Positions 1-5,840 of a stretch of DNA of 5,840 nt are shown here, piece by piece. The stretch lies in assembly GCA_007136375.1 (NCBI GenBank), contig SLHB01000313.1, forward strand, positions 1-5,840. The letters run 5' to 3'. The notes under the pieces are model-generated. The model had not been told where the DNA came from and did no database searches. It saw nothing but the letters and a program-made list of their open reading frames with translations. The stretch's first letter is position 1. Every line of letters begins with the position of its first letter. Position numbers and translations under genes: made by a program. This stretch comes from Candidatus Hydrogenedentota bacterium. Lineage in GTDB: Bacteria; Hydrogenedentota; Hydrogenedentia; Hydrogenedentales; SLHB01.

Positions 1-2
1 CG

Positions 3-1121
3 AACACGATCCGCGCCGTCCTCGATGGGCGCATTCAGGACAGCGCCGACCCGCTCCTTTCGCCGGCGCTGGACGAAGCCCTGAGCAACTGCTTGTCCTG
101 CAAGGCCTGCAAGACCGAGTGCCCGTCCAACGTCGACATGGCCCTGCTGAAGGCGGAGCTGCTCCACGCCAAGCAGCGAAAGTACGGCGTGGACCTCGGG
201 ACCCGCATCCTCAGCAACGCGGATCTCCTGGGGAAACTGGGGACGCTCGCGCCCGGCCTGGCCAACCGGAGCTTGAAATGGCGCTGGGTCAAGCGCCTGG
301 CGAAGAAGCGCCTGGGCCTGAACCGCAAACGCCCCTTGCCGCCCTTCACGGCGGAGCGCTTCGACCGCTGGTTCGCGCGCAGGCCGGGCAAGGACGGCGC
401 CGGCTCCCGTGGGACCGTGGTGCTCTGGGACGACACCTTCACCCGCTACTACGACGCCCAAATCGGCCGCGCGGCGGTGAAGGTCTTGGAAGCAGCGGGA
501 TTTCATGTGGTCTTGCCGCGGAAACGGGTCTGCTGCGGCCGCCCCGCGTTCAGCCTCGGCCGGCTGGACCTGGCGCGCAAGCTCGGAGAGCGCAACAGCC
601 GCGTTCTCGCCGAATGCCACCCCGAGGCGCCCATCCTGTTCCTAGAGCCGTCGTGTTACTCCATGTTTATCCAGGATTACGCCGAAGTTGGCGTCAACGG
701 CGCGGCGGCCCTCGCGGAACGCGCGGTCCTTTTCGAGAACTTCATAGAGGAATTGCTCACCGCCGAACCCGGCGCGTTGCCCTTCAGCGAAGGTTTCACG
801 TGGACGGCCATCCACCATCATTGCCACGCGAAGGCCCTCGCCGATGTCTCCTCGATGGCCCGCCTGGCCGGACGCCTGCCCAACAGCTCGGTGATGGTCT
901 TGAACTCCGGCTGCTGCGGGATGGCTGGCGCCTTCGGCATGCTGGAGGCGAAGTATCCCCTGAGCTTGAAGACGGGCCAACATCTCGCGCGCCAGGTGGG
1001 CGAACTGCAAGCCGGCACCTACGTCGTCGCCAACGGCGCGAGCTGCCGCGCCCAGATCGACCACATGACGGACGCCGCGCCGGTCCACATCGCCGAGCTT
1101 CTCGCCGAGCACCTCGCATAG
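3..1121 (+). CDS. FAD-binding and 4Fe-4S oxidoreductase, YdiJ/D-LDH-like (C-terminal part, 5' truncated)
   Basis: The frame is open to the left edge, so this is the C-terminal 372 residues of a longer protein; a TTG at 93 lies inside the Fe-S motif and is not a start. Visible residues 30-41 carry a ferredoxin-type cluster, CLSCKACKTECP (C30, C33, C36, C40), followed by SNVDMALLKAE, the typical second cluster of fused FAD/Fe-S dehydrogenases. Two cysteine-rich 'CCG' domains follow: CCGRP at 177-181 with SC at 217-218, then HHHCH around 271-275, GCCGMAG at 303-309 and SC at 347-348. In the first CCG domain DDTFTRYY occupies the place where a lone Cys could sit, which is common in this family. 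Known members are about 950-1000 residues and oxidise 2-hydroxyacids (E. coli YdiJ acts on D-2-hydroxyglutarate), passing electrons from FAD through the clusters; the substrate here is unknown. A stand-alone GlcF/GlpC-type subunit is the alternative, but the NTIRAVLDG context before the cluster favours the fused form. The gene ends in TAG, convergent with the next gene. Confidence 0.9.
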   Translation, partial: NTIRAVLDGRIQDSADPLLSPALDEALSNCLSCKACKTECPSNVDMALLKAELLHAKQRKYGVDLGTRILSNADLLGKLGTLAPGLANRSLKWRWVKRLAKKRLGLNRKRPLPPFTAERFDRWFARRPGKDGAGSRGTVVLWDDTFTRYYDAQIGRAAVKVLEAAGFHVVLPRKRVCCGRPAFSLGRLDLARKLGERNSRVLAECHPEAPILFLEPSCYSMFIQDYAEVGVNGAAALAERAVLFENFIEELLTAEPGALPFSEGFTWTAIHHHCHAKALADVSSMARLAGRLPNSSVMVLNSGCCGMAGAFGMLEAKYPLSLKTGQHLARQVGELQAGTYVVANGASCRAQIDHMTDAAPVHIAELLAEHLA

Positions 1122-1161
1122 GCATAGCCGCCGTGTCTGAACCGGGAGACGCCGAGGGACC

Positions 1162-1194
1162 CCGCGCGCGCGGCGCGGCCGCATCAATCGCGGC
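1162..1194. other. Convergent intergenic palindrome/stem-loop, possible terminator
   Basis: The 90-base gap between two converging stop codons (1122-1211) holds a perfect 12-base palindrome, CCGCGCGCGCGG, at 1162-1173, and a 5-bp stem (GCCGC 1178-1182, GCGGC 1190-1194) with a 7-base loop, ATCAATC. A bidirectional terminator would be expected here. Neither structure is followed by a T-run on either strand, so intrinsic termination is not convincing, and GC-rich DNA makes such palindromes easily by chance. Confidence 0.2.
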
Positions 1195-1211
1195 TTCGGC
1201 GGGCAAGGCGT

Positions 1212-2486
1212 CTATTCCAAGAACTCGCCGGCAAAGGCCTTGCGCAGCAGGGCAAACAACTCGGTTTCATCCGGCGCCTCGGGCTCGGACGGCGGCCACT
1301 TGTGGAAGGTGAATCCGTTCGCATGCTCGTTGTACAGGTTGAGCAGGCCGACCAAGAAAGAGCGTTGCGGCTCGGGAATCGGCGTCTGCCGGTAGTGCGC
1401 CGCGAGCCCGGGGGCTTCCTGGCTGTGCAGCGCCTTGCCGGTCCAGCGCAGATACTGCTGGAAATCGAACGCTTCCCTCTCCCCGTCCCAACGTGGCGAG
1501 TACGCGCTTTCTGGCCAACGTGTCGCATAGTCAACCTCGGCCATCAAGACATCATGATGGCCGTATCCGCCGTTGACAAGCATCCAGTTGTGGTCGTCCC
1601 AGGGCTCCCACGTCCCTTCATCGATACGCCGAAGCAGGCGGTCCATCACATGGAAGGCCCGCGCGCTGACGCCGATGAGCCGATGGGGATCGTGCTCCCG
1701 GTACTTGCGAAGGAGAGCGGGGAGGAAGACATCGAAGTAGCGGTCGTGGTCCTCGTCCGTCAGGCTGTCCCCGTGCCGGTGGCCGTAGAAGTGCCATGCC
1801 TGCCAGTAGGCGATACGGGCGGCAATCTCCGGGTCCGCCAGAATACTGGATAGAATCCAGTCGAGCCACGCGAAAAAGCGGTCTCCGTGCTTTCCATACA
1901 CGCCCGTGTCCGGGCCGCTTTCCACCACGACCGGCTTGTTCCAAATGACGCTCTTGTGGTGCGCCCACCCTTCCCACCAGTTGGTTCCTGTCGCCGTGTA
2001 TTCCGTGGCCCGGCCGGCGTCGAAACTCACGCGAATGGACGGAACGATCCAGGAGCCCGCCCTGGCGATGACGCGCATCGCCTCAAGTATGGTTTCGAGG
2101 TTCTCCGTCTGGTACACGCCGGGCCGCTGGGGATAGGGTTCGCTGGGTTGGCCTGTTTCGTCTGGCGTCCACCAAATCTCGATCGCCTGAACATTTCCCA
2201 GGAGAGCGTCGCCTGCGTAACGCGCGAGTTTCGCTGGAGTGATCGTCTCTTGGTGGCGGGAAGACTGGCATATCCGCCATCCGCGAAGCTTTATGGGGTT
2301 TCCGGCCGGATCGATGATCTCGGCGCCGCGCGTCGTCAATACGGACTTGCTAGCATCGGCAGCGACGGATCGCGTCACCGTTGGGATCAGCCCCGCTCCA
2401 AGGGCGGCCACCCCTGTCTCGCAAAGGAACCGCCGCCGTGTCATAGCCGCGAAGCGACCTGCTCCGAAGGCGTCGCGTTCTGGCAT
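1212..2486 (-). CDS. Tat-exported cellulase (GH5)-like barrel protein, putative glycoside hydrolase
   Basis: The protein has 424 residues. The ATG at 2486 is preceded by AGGAG with 7-base spacing; the internal Met15 has no comparable site. Residues 1-45 look like a twin-arginine leader: a 15-residue n-region, then TRRRFL (16-21), a hydrophobic stretch GVAALGAGLIP (25-35), and a likely cleavage after SVAADA (40-45). The mature part opens with TTRGAEIIDPAGNPIKLRGW (51-70), the typical first strand of GH5-like barrels. Later landmarks are SWIVPSIRVSF (145-155), IAYWQAWHFYGHRHG (225-239), RLIGVSARAF (269-278), NWMLVNGGYGHHD (300-312) and ANGFTFHKW (389-397), which suits a final barrel strand. The usual Asn-Glu acid/base after strand 4 is not seen (QAWHF stands there), and no clear strand-7 Glu is seen. 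It may be a divergent hydrolase, a non-catalytic glycan binder, or a family with other catalytic residues. It lies 39 bases after the preceding minus-strand gene, so they are probably co-transcribed. Export is well supported, the fold moderately, the substrate not at all. Confidence 0.75.
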   Translation of the reverse strand: MPERDAFGAGRFAAMTRRRFLCETGVAALGAGLIPTVTRSVAADASKSVLTTRGAEIIDPAGNPIKLRGWRICQSSRHQETITPAKLARYAGDALLGNVQAIEIWWTPDETGQPSEPYPQRPGVYQTENLETILEAMRVIARAGSWIVPSIRVSFDAGRATEYTATGTNWWEGWAHHKSVIWNKPVVVESGPDTGVYGKHGDRFFAWLDWILSSILADPEIAARIAYWQAWHFYGHRHGDSLTDEDHDRYFDVFLPALLRKYREHDPHRLIGVSARAFHVMDRLLRRIDEGTWEPWDDHNWMLVNGGYGHHDVLMAEVDYATRWPESAYSPRWDGEREAFDFQQYLRWTGKALHSQEAPGLAAHYRQTPIPEPQRSFLVGLLNLYNEHANGFTFHKWPPSEPEAPDETELFALLRKAFAGEFLE

Positions 2487-2493
2487 GGAAACG

Positions 2494-2498
2494 CTCCT
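2494..2498 (-). promoter_or_regulatory. Ribosome binding site of the Tat-exported GH5-like gene
   Basis: On the minus strand this reads AGGAG, 7 bases before the ATG at 2486. It fixes the longer start, with 15 residues ahead of the twin arginines, over the internal Met at 2444. It sits in the 39-base gap after the upstream gene; no promoter-like elements fit in that gap, so translation probably depends on a shared transcript. Confidence 0.75.
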
Positions 2499-2525
2499 GG
2501 TGTTCGAAACACGAATCGGCCGCCG

Positions 2526-3983
2526 CTACTCTCTCACCAGCAAGACGGCGCGGGGGCTGCTGCTGGCGTTAATGAGCTCCATCTGGTCCCTGGCCTCCAT
2601 CACCACGGACGCCTGAAAATCACCCGATTCAATATCCAACCACCGCGATGCGAAGGAGCCGTCGACGCCTTCCAGGTCCAGCATCACCGAGCCCTCGCCG
2701 GGAAAGTACACGGCGTACTGTTGGCCGGGCTCCGCCAGGCAATAAGCTTCGTTGTCTTCCCGGTCAAGCAGAAGATCGTTGCGCGGCGCGCACGCGAACA
2801 CGTCCATGGCGTCCGTGAGCATGCGCAAACTCCGCAGGTGCGCTTGGGCCGTTTCATTCAGCCCGATGCCCCAGTCGGGCCGGTGGAACCGCGCCGACGA
2901 CGCGCCGCCGAAGATGTTGCGCCAGAACCGCTCGGCGCCGTCGCGGGTGTAGCCCCAGGCCTCGGGCGAACCCGGCGCGTTGTCCGACCCGTAGACCTTG
3001 ACGTTGGTGATGGGCATGGGGTCGCCGCTCAGATAGTCGCGGATGTACTGGATCTGGTCCCAATGCGTTTGGCCCTGGGCGCCGAGGTTGTTCTGTGAGA
3101 TGTCCACGAAGGTCCATAAGTCCGACTCCATCACCCGCGCGTGGGACGCGTCGGTGATGTCGTGGGCGTCCTGCATGTCCGTGATCTCCACGTGGACCCC
3201 GGCGGTGCGCGCCTGATCGAGGATGCGCCGGCCCCAGTACTCGCCCCAGGCGTGGTGCTCCTTTGTCTCGTTGTTCATGTTGTAGAGCACGTGGTCATAG
3301 TCCAGCGTGTAGGAAAGGATCTTGTCCACGAACCGTTCCTGATAGGCCAGGACAAGCTCATTGTTGTCCAGCTCCGGCACGCTGGCGAAAAAGGGATGAC
3401 CGGGGTCTTCGGTCCATTCGCCCACGGGCAGCCCGGATTCCTCCGCCGTATAGTTGATGTTGTTGTCCGGATTGCAGGGATGGCGCTCCCAGCCCGCTTG
3501 GTCGCGGGTCCGGTACTTGTCGTGGCGCTCCCAAATCTCGATTTCAACGATGATGTCCCGGGCGGCCGTCTCCGCGAGCATGGTCTCGAAACGCGTCCAG
3601 TATTCGTCGGTCCATGTGTCCAGATCGTAGACGGCGATCAAGGGATCATCGGTCTCTTCCACGATGGCGTAAGGCCATAGGTCCCGGTGATCGTCCATGA
3701 TCTCCCGGGAAGCCATCGTATTCCTGACATAATTTCCGCCCACGGATTGCATCAGGTCCAGATGATCCACAAGATCGGGCCGTTGGAAGATGTTGTGATA
3801 GTCCGACGCGCCCAGCAATAGGATGGGTTCGCCCTTGTATTGCCAGTAGAAGGGATTCTCGCTATAGGGTTGGATGCGGTCCCCGGCGTCCGCGCGGGCG
3901 GGCGCCGCGAGTAGCGCCGCCAGCGCCACGGCGCATAGGCTCAACCTGGCCATCGAGAGCATTCGCGTTGTAAATAGTTGCAT
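2526..3983 (-). CDS. Sec-exported DUF4038/GH140-like putative glycoside hydrolase with collagen-binding-like C-terminal domain
   Basis: The protein has 485 residues from the ATG at 3983. That start has AAGGAG with 6-base spacing and is directly followed by a leader: MQLFTTRMLSMAR, a hydrophobic core SLCAVALAALLAA, and a cleavage site near ARADA (about residue 32). A GTG at 4028 would add 15 residues ahead of the leader without a ribosome site and is rejected. Residues 40-385 look like a TIM barrel of the DUF4038 type: YWQYKGEPILLLGASDYHN (46-64) at the entry, IIVEIEIWERHDKY (144-157), HVLYNMNNET (231-240), NVKVYGSDN (327-335), and FWRNIFGGASSARFHRP (353-369). NNE at 237-239 fits the strand-4 acid/base position of clan-A glycosidases; Asp334, not Glu, stands near the usual strand-7 nucleophile. 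Residues 406-485 (NEAYC, YAVYFPGEGS, SRWLDIESGDF) resemble the putative collagen-binding beta domain that often ends such proteins. The family is familiar from planctomycete-type genomes but its substrate is unknown. It is the first intact gene of a likely two-gene unit. Confidence 0.82.
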   Translation of the reverse strand: MQLFTTRMLSMARLSLCAVALAALLAAPARADAGDRIQPYSENPFYWQYKGEPILLLGASDYHNIFQRPDLVDHLDLMQSVGGNYVRNTMASREIMDDHRDLWPYAIVEETDDPLIAVYDLDTWTDEYWTRFETMLAETAARDIIVEIEIWERHDKYRTRDQAGWERHPCNPDNNINYTAEESGLPVGEWTEDPGHPFFASVPELDNNELVLAYQERFVDKILSYTLDYDHVLYNMNNETKEHHAWGEYWGRRILDQARTAGVHVEITDMQDAHDITDASHARVMESDLWTFVDISQNNLGAQGQTHWDQIQYIRDYLSGDPMPITNVKVYGSDNAPGSPEAWGYTRDGAERFWRNIFGGASSARFHRPDWGIGLNETAQAHLRSLRMLTDAMDVFACAPRNDLLLDREDNEAYCLAEPGQQYAVYFPGEGSVMLDLEGVDGSFASRWLDIESGDFQASVVMEARDQMELINASSSPRAVLLVRE

Positions 3984-3989
3984 TACGTT

Positions 3990-3995
3990 CTCCTT
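3990..3995 (-). promoter_or_regulatory. Ribosome binding site of the DUF4038-like gene
   Basis: On the minus strand this reads AAGGAG, 6 bases before the ATG at 3983. It decides the start: the longer frame from GTG at 4028 would cover this site and put an unlikely 15-residue extension in front of the signal peptide. Bases 3996-4051, between this site and the upstream remnant, are GC-rich and show no recognisable -10/-35 pair on the minus strand. Confidence 0.8.
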
Positions 3996-4051
3996 GGCGG
4001 CGGGCGCCCCGAAGGCCCCGTCGGTCACCGGGCCGTGCTTGCCGCGGGGTC

Positions 4052-4243
4052 CTATTCAACCGCGACAACCTTGATGTTGTCGATGTAGTAATACTCGTCC
4101 CGGGCGTGCGCCCAATCACTGCTTCCGCCTCCGTGATAGATGTGGTGGTGGAAGAGGTTGACGCCCCAATCTTCCCCGGAACGGCGGAATCTGAAATCCG
4201 ACGTTTCCTCTCCGCCTGCTTCGCCGGACACGGACTGCGTGTC
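4052..4243 (-). pseudogene. Decayed 3' end of a jelly-roll polysaccharide lyase/lectin-like gene (PL14-like)
   Basis: This is a 63-codon open stretch ending in TAG at 4052, bounded upstream by an in-frame TAG at 4244-4246. It has no ATG; one GTG at 4231 has only a distant AGGA before it. By hand count 45 of 63 codons end in G or C, as in the neighbouring genes, so it looks like real coding sequence. Its peptide reads like a protein C-terminus: SDFRFRR (15-21), GVNLFHHHIYHGGGSSDW (27-44) and DEYYYIDNIKVVAVE (49-63). The order aromatic strand, H/Y-GG, W-A, then I-DN-I-V at the very end is typical of the last strands of concanavalin-like jelly rolls, and the closest style I recall is PL14-type lyases (FxGG...WA...FDN). 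The 5' part is absent: the next gene ends at 4278, leaving no room for the rest. Frame 4247-4303 beyond the TAG is also open (NRNLGEFGAVL) and may belong to the same relic. A very short functional protein is possible but less likely. The family assignment is from memory and tentative. Confidence 0.55.
4063..4082. repeat. Inverted repeat, 7-bp arms with 6-base spacer
   Basis: CGACAAC (4063-4069) and GTTGTCG (4076-4082) are perfect reverse complements around CTTGAT. The repeat lies inside the last codons of the lyase-like remnant (DNIKVV), about 80 bases upstream of the DUF4038-like start. It could be an operator for the downstream unit or an RNA hairpin that attenuates read-through. It has no T-run after it on the minus strand. 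A coding coincidence is equally possible. Confidence 0.3.
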
Positions 4244-4277
4244 CTACAGAACAGCGCCGAACTCGCCGAGATTGCGG

Positions 4278-5840
4278 TTACCGCAGCCGGGCGGCGGCGG
4301 CGCTCACGTCGATCTCCAGCTCCAGTTCATCCTCGTCATCGGGGACGGTGAACTGCTTGGTCACGAGTTCGCCCTTTGCAAGGGTCTCGGCCGCTGAGTA
4401 GCCGGGTTCGCCTTTCATGGCTATCCAGACCGTGTAGTTTCCGGGGTGGAAGCCTCTAAAATGGGTTGGCCCGTGGTGAATGAACAGCGCCTCCTCCTCA
4501 AGCAGGGCCTGAGCCGCGGCCTCGTCCGCTGGCGCTTCCGGTCCCGGTCCCTCGAAAACGACGGCCCACTGCGTGAGGTCCCGCCGGCCGCCGGTTATCT
4601 CGAGGTCTACGCGCGCGTGGCCCCAGAAATCCGAGAGTTCCAGCGCGATCTCTCGGGTTTCACTCGGTCCCACGGCAAACGGCGGTAAGTACCCGCCGCG
4701 AATACCGTGGTCGGGCCGCGTGCCGACGACGAGCGTCACCATGCCCTGCGGAACGCCGTCGAACTGGAAGTGGCCTGGTTGATAGGCGTCGTCATCACGA
4801 TGGTAGACTCCACTAAGGCCGTATCCGGCGCGATGGGATTCGCCCTCTCCGGCCAACAGCGTAACAATTCCGTCCTGGAAAGGTTCTCCCTCGTACGTGA
4901 CAACGCCTTTCACCCTGGCGGTGGCCTCTTGGCGAAAATCGAATACAACCTCCGAGGTCTCGCCCGGCCGCAAGTCGACATATTGGGTTGTACTGGTTCC
5001 GGCCGCATCCATAGGGTGGTCCATCCTGACAAACCTAATGGGAGTCCGGCCGGGGGCGAGACTTTCAAGGCGGAACCGCCCGGTCTCGTCGATACCGGCG
5101 CGCTGGCCGTTCCCCCTCACTCCCGCAGACCATGGACGATATCCGTCCTCCGTCTCGTAACCCAAACCGAGGACCCGCCCCACCACCGTGGCGCTGTCGG
5201 CAAACTGGACGCGCATATGGGCGATCCGGTCTGGCCCGTACTCGATGTCTTCCGTACGGCGTTGCCCCTCTTCCGTGTGGAGGTCAAGTTGCGTCATGAA
5301 AGAGGGAAGCCCGCCTATTTCCGCGCGTCCTTGTGGGCCGGTGCGGCGGCCTTGGCGCCGGATGTCGGCGTTCAGAAAACGTCCAACCCCGTCATGAAGA
5401 TCCCTACGGCCCCAAGGTGAGATATAGAACGTCACGCCCGGCATGGGCTGGCCAGCCCCATCCACTACCTCGAGGCGGAGCGCGTGAGAAGGCTCCAGAG
5501 CGATGGTGACGGGTTCTCCATCCCGGAAGGGCGCATATGCGTCTCCGTGATCTGGCGCATCGGGATCCACGTCCGCGTCCACGCCGCCCAAGCTGTATCC
5601 CGGAGCCCGCGCAACGAGGGTCATTCTAGAAGTGTGCGGACCATGAAAGATCGGCACGGAGAACCGGCCCCGAGGATCCCAGACGTTTTCCCACGGCACA
5701 TCGTCCATGGTCATTCGGTATTCCCGGCGAAGCGGCTCCTGCGTGGCGAAGTAGATCTCGCTCACATCGCTTCCGGTGAGACCGGCGATTTCGAAATTCC
5801 GTATGGGCTCGCCGGTCTCGGCGTCCACCACCTGGCCCTC
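4278..5840 (-). CDS. Secreted multi-domain protein with tandem carboxypeptidase-regulatory-like domains (N-terminus outside window)
   Basis: The frame is open to the right edge, giving the C-terminal 520 residues; the GTG at 5831 is an internal Val of EGQVVDAETGEPI, a textbook opening strand of a carboxypeptidase-regulatory-like (transthyretin/Ig-fold) domain, and not a start. About five such modules follow one another: residues 1-115 (ending strand GRFSVP, then TLVARAPGYS), 119-210 (LRLEVVDGAGQPMPGVTFYI), 216-305 (VVGRVLGLG ... GRFRLESLAPG), 308-405 (ARVKGVVTYEGEPFQDGIV ... GHFQFDGVPQG), and 408-520 (VDLEITGG ... HFRGFHPGNYTVWI). The repeated pattern 'G-V ... G-F-F-x-L-x-P-G-x-y' marks each. 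The tail is strongly acidic (DDEDELELEID, about 501-511) and the protein ends SAAAARLR. No catalytic motif, sorting signal or membrane segment is visible in this part. Such arrays occur in large exported proteins of unknown role, often as stalks or binding modules. It is encoded on the same strand as the hydrolase-like genes, with the remnant between them. Ig-type domain content is well supported; the function is not known. Confidence 0.82.
   Translation of the reverse strand, partial: EGQVVDAETGEPIRNFEIAGLTGSDVSEIYFATQEPLRREYRMTMDDVPWENVWDPRGRFSVPIFHGPHTSRMTLVARAPGYSLGGVDADVDPDAPDHGDAYAPFRDGEPVTIALEPSHALRLEVVDGAGQPMPGVTFYISPWGRRDLHDGVGRFLNADIRRQGRRTGPQGRAEIGGLPSFMTQLDLHTEEGQRRTEDIEYGPDRIAHMRVQFADSATVVGRVLGLGYETEDGYRPWSAGVRGNGQRAGIDETGRFRLESLAPGRTPIRFVRMDHPMDAAGTSTTQYVDLRPGETSEVVFDFRQEATARVKGVVTYEGEPFQDGIVTLLAGEGESHRAGYGLSGVYHRDDDAYQPGHFQFDGVPQGMVTLVVGTRPDHGIRGGYLPPFAVGPSETREIALELSDFWGHARVDLEITGGRRDLTQWAVVFEGPGPEAPADEAAAQALLEEEALFIHHGPTHFRGFHPGNYTVWIAMKGEPGYSAAETLAKGELVTKQFTVPDDEDELELEIDVSAAAARLR

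Noticed and set aside
119..1312. Long open frame on the plus strand overlapping the oxidoreductase in another frame
   Set aside because: Its translation is very rich in Arg, Pro, Gly and Ala with no domain, as expected for an alternate frame of a GC-rich gene, and it runs across the true stop into the convergent gap.
2500..2512. GTGTT-CGA-AACAC inverted repeat in the gap between the two hydrolase-like genes
   Set aside because: The arms are only 5 bp and there is no T-run. A repeat of this size is expected by chance, and nothing links it to regulation.
1887..3098. 403-codon open frame on the plus strand opposite the two hydrolase-like genes
   Set aside because: It spans the opposite strand of two genes and their intergenic gap. 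Its peptide has no coherent domain, while the minus-strand frames show signal peptides, ribosome sites and family motifs.
3862..4119. 85-codon minus-strand frame overlapping the start of the DUF4038-like gene
   Set aside because: It is Arg- and Thr-rich, out of frame with both the remnant and the hydrolase gene, and without similarity to anything I know.
4707..5420. 237-codon plus-strand frame opposite the Ig-domain gene
   Set aside because: It lies wholly antisense to a frame with clear repeated Ig-type motifs. There is no ribosome site or recognisable domain.
1..5840. CRISPR arrays, tRNA/rRNA genes, insertion sequences, toxin-antitoxin or defence genes
   Set aside because: No direct-repeat array, tRNA-like clover-leaf sequence, transposase motif or terminal inverted repeats were seen on either strand.

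Overview
The window is GC-rich bacterial DNA with one gene on the plus strand (left) converging on a row of minus-strand genes (right). Tightly packed genes, a Tat leader, Sec leaders, carboxypeptidase-regulatory-like (Ig-fold) domains and uncharacterised glycoside-hydrolase-like secreted proteins fit a carbohydrate-degrading environmental bacterium of the Planctomycetes / Lentisphaerae / Verrucomicrobia / Hydrogenedentota type. That placement is inference from protein style; the window holds no rRNA or marker gene.

Layout. (1) 3-1121, plus: the C-terminal 372 codons of a large FAD-binding plus Fe-S oxidoreductase of the YdiJ / D-lactate-dehydrogenase-like type; its N-terminus lies left of the window. 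(2) 1122-1211: a short convergent gap with GC palindromes. (3) 2486-1212, minus: a Tat-exported protein with a cellulase (GH5)-like barrel, in which I cannot find the usual catalytic glutamates. (4) 3983-2526, minus: a Sec-exported DUF4038/GH140-like putative glycoside hydrolase with a C-terminal collagen-binding-like beta domain; its start is set by a strong ribosome binding site. (5) 4243-4052, minus: a 63-codon open remnant without a start, resembling the C-terminal edge of a jelly-roll polysaccharide lyase or lectin domain (PL14-like); read as the decayed 3' end of a lost gene. (6) 5840-4278, minus: the C-terminal 520 codons of a secreted protein built from about five tandem carboxypeptidase-regulatory-like domains; its N-terminus lies right of the window.

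How they may work together. The minus-strand genes run the same way. Genes 4 and 3 of the list above are separated by only 39 bases and are probably co-transcribed. The two enzyme-like proteins are exported by different routes (Sec first, Tat second). With the lyase-like remnant and the Ig-domain protein this looks like a small polysaccharide-utilisation locus, possibly under reduction. The substrate cannot be read from the sequence. The flavin/Fe-S oxidoreductase is a separate transcription unit with no evident functional link. I found no CRISPR array, tRNA, rRNA, insertion sequence or defence system.
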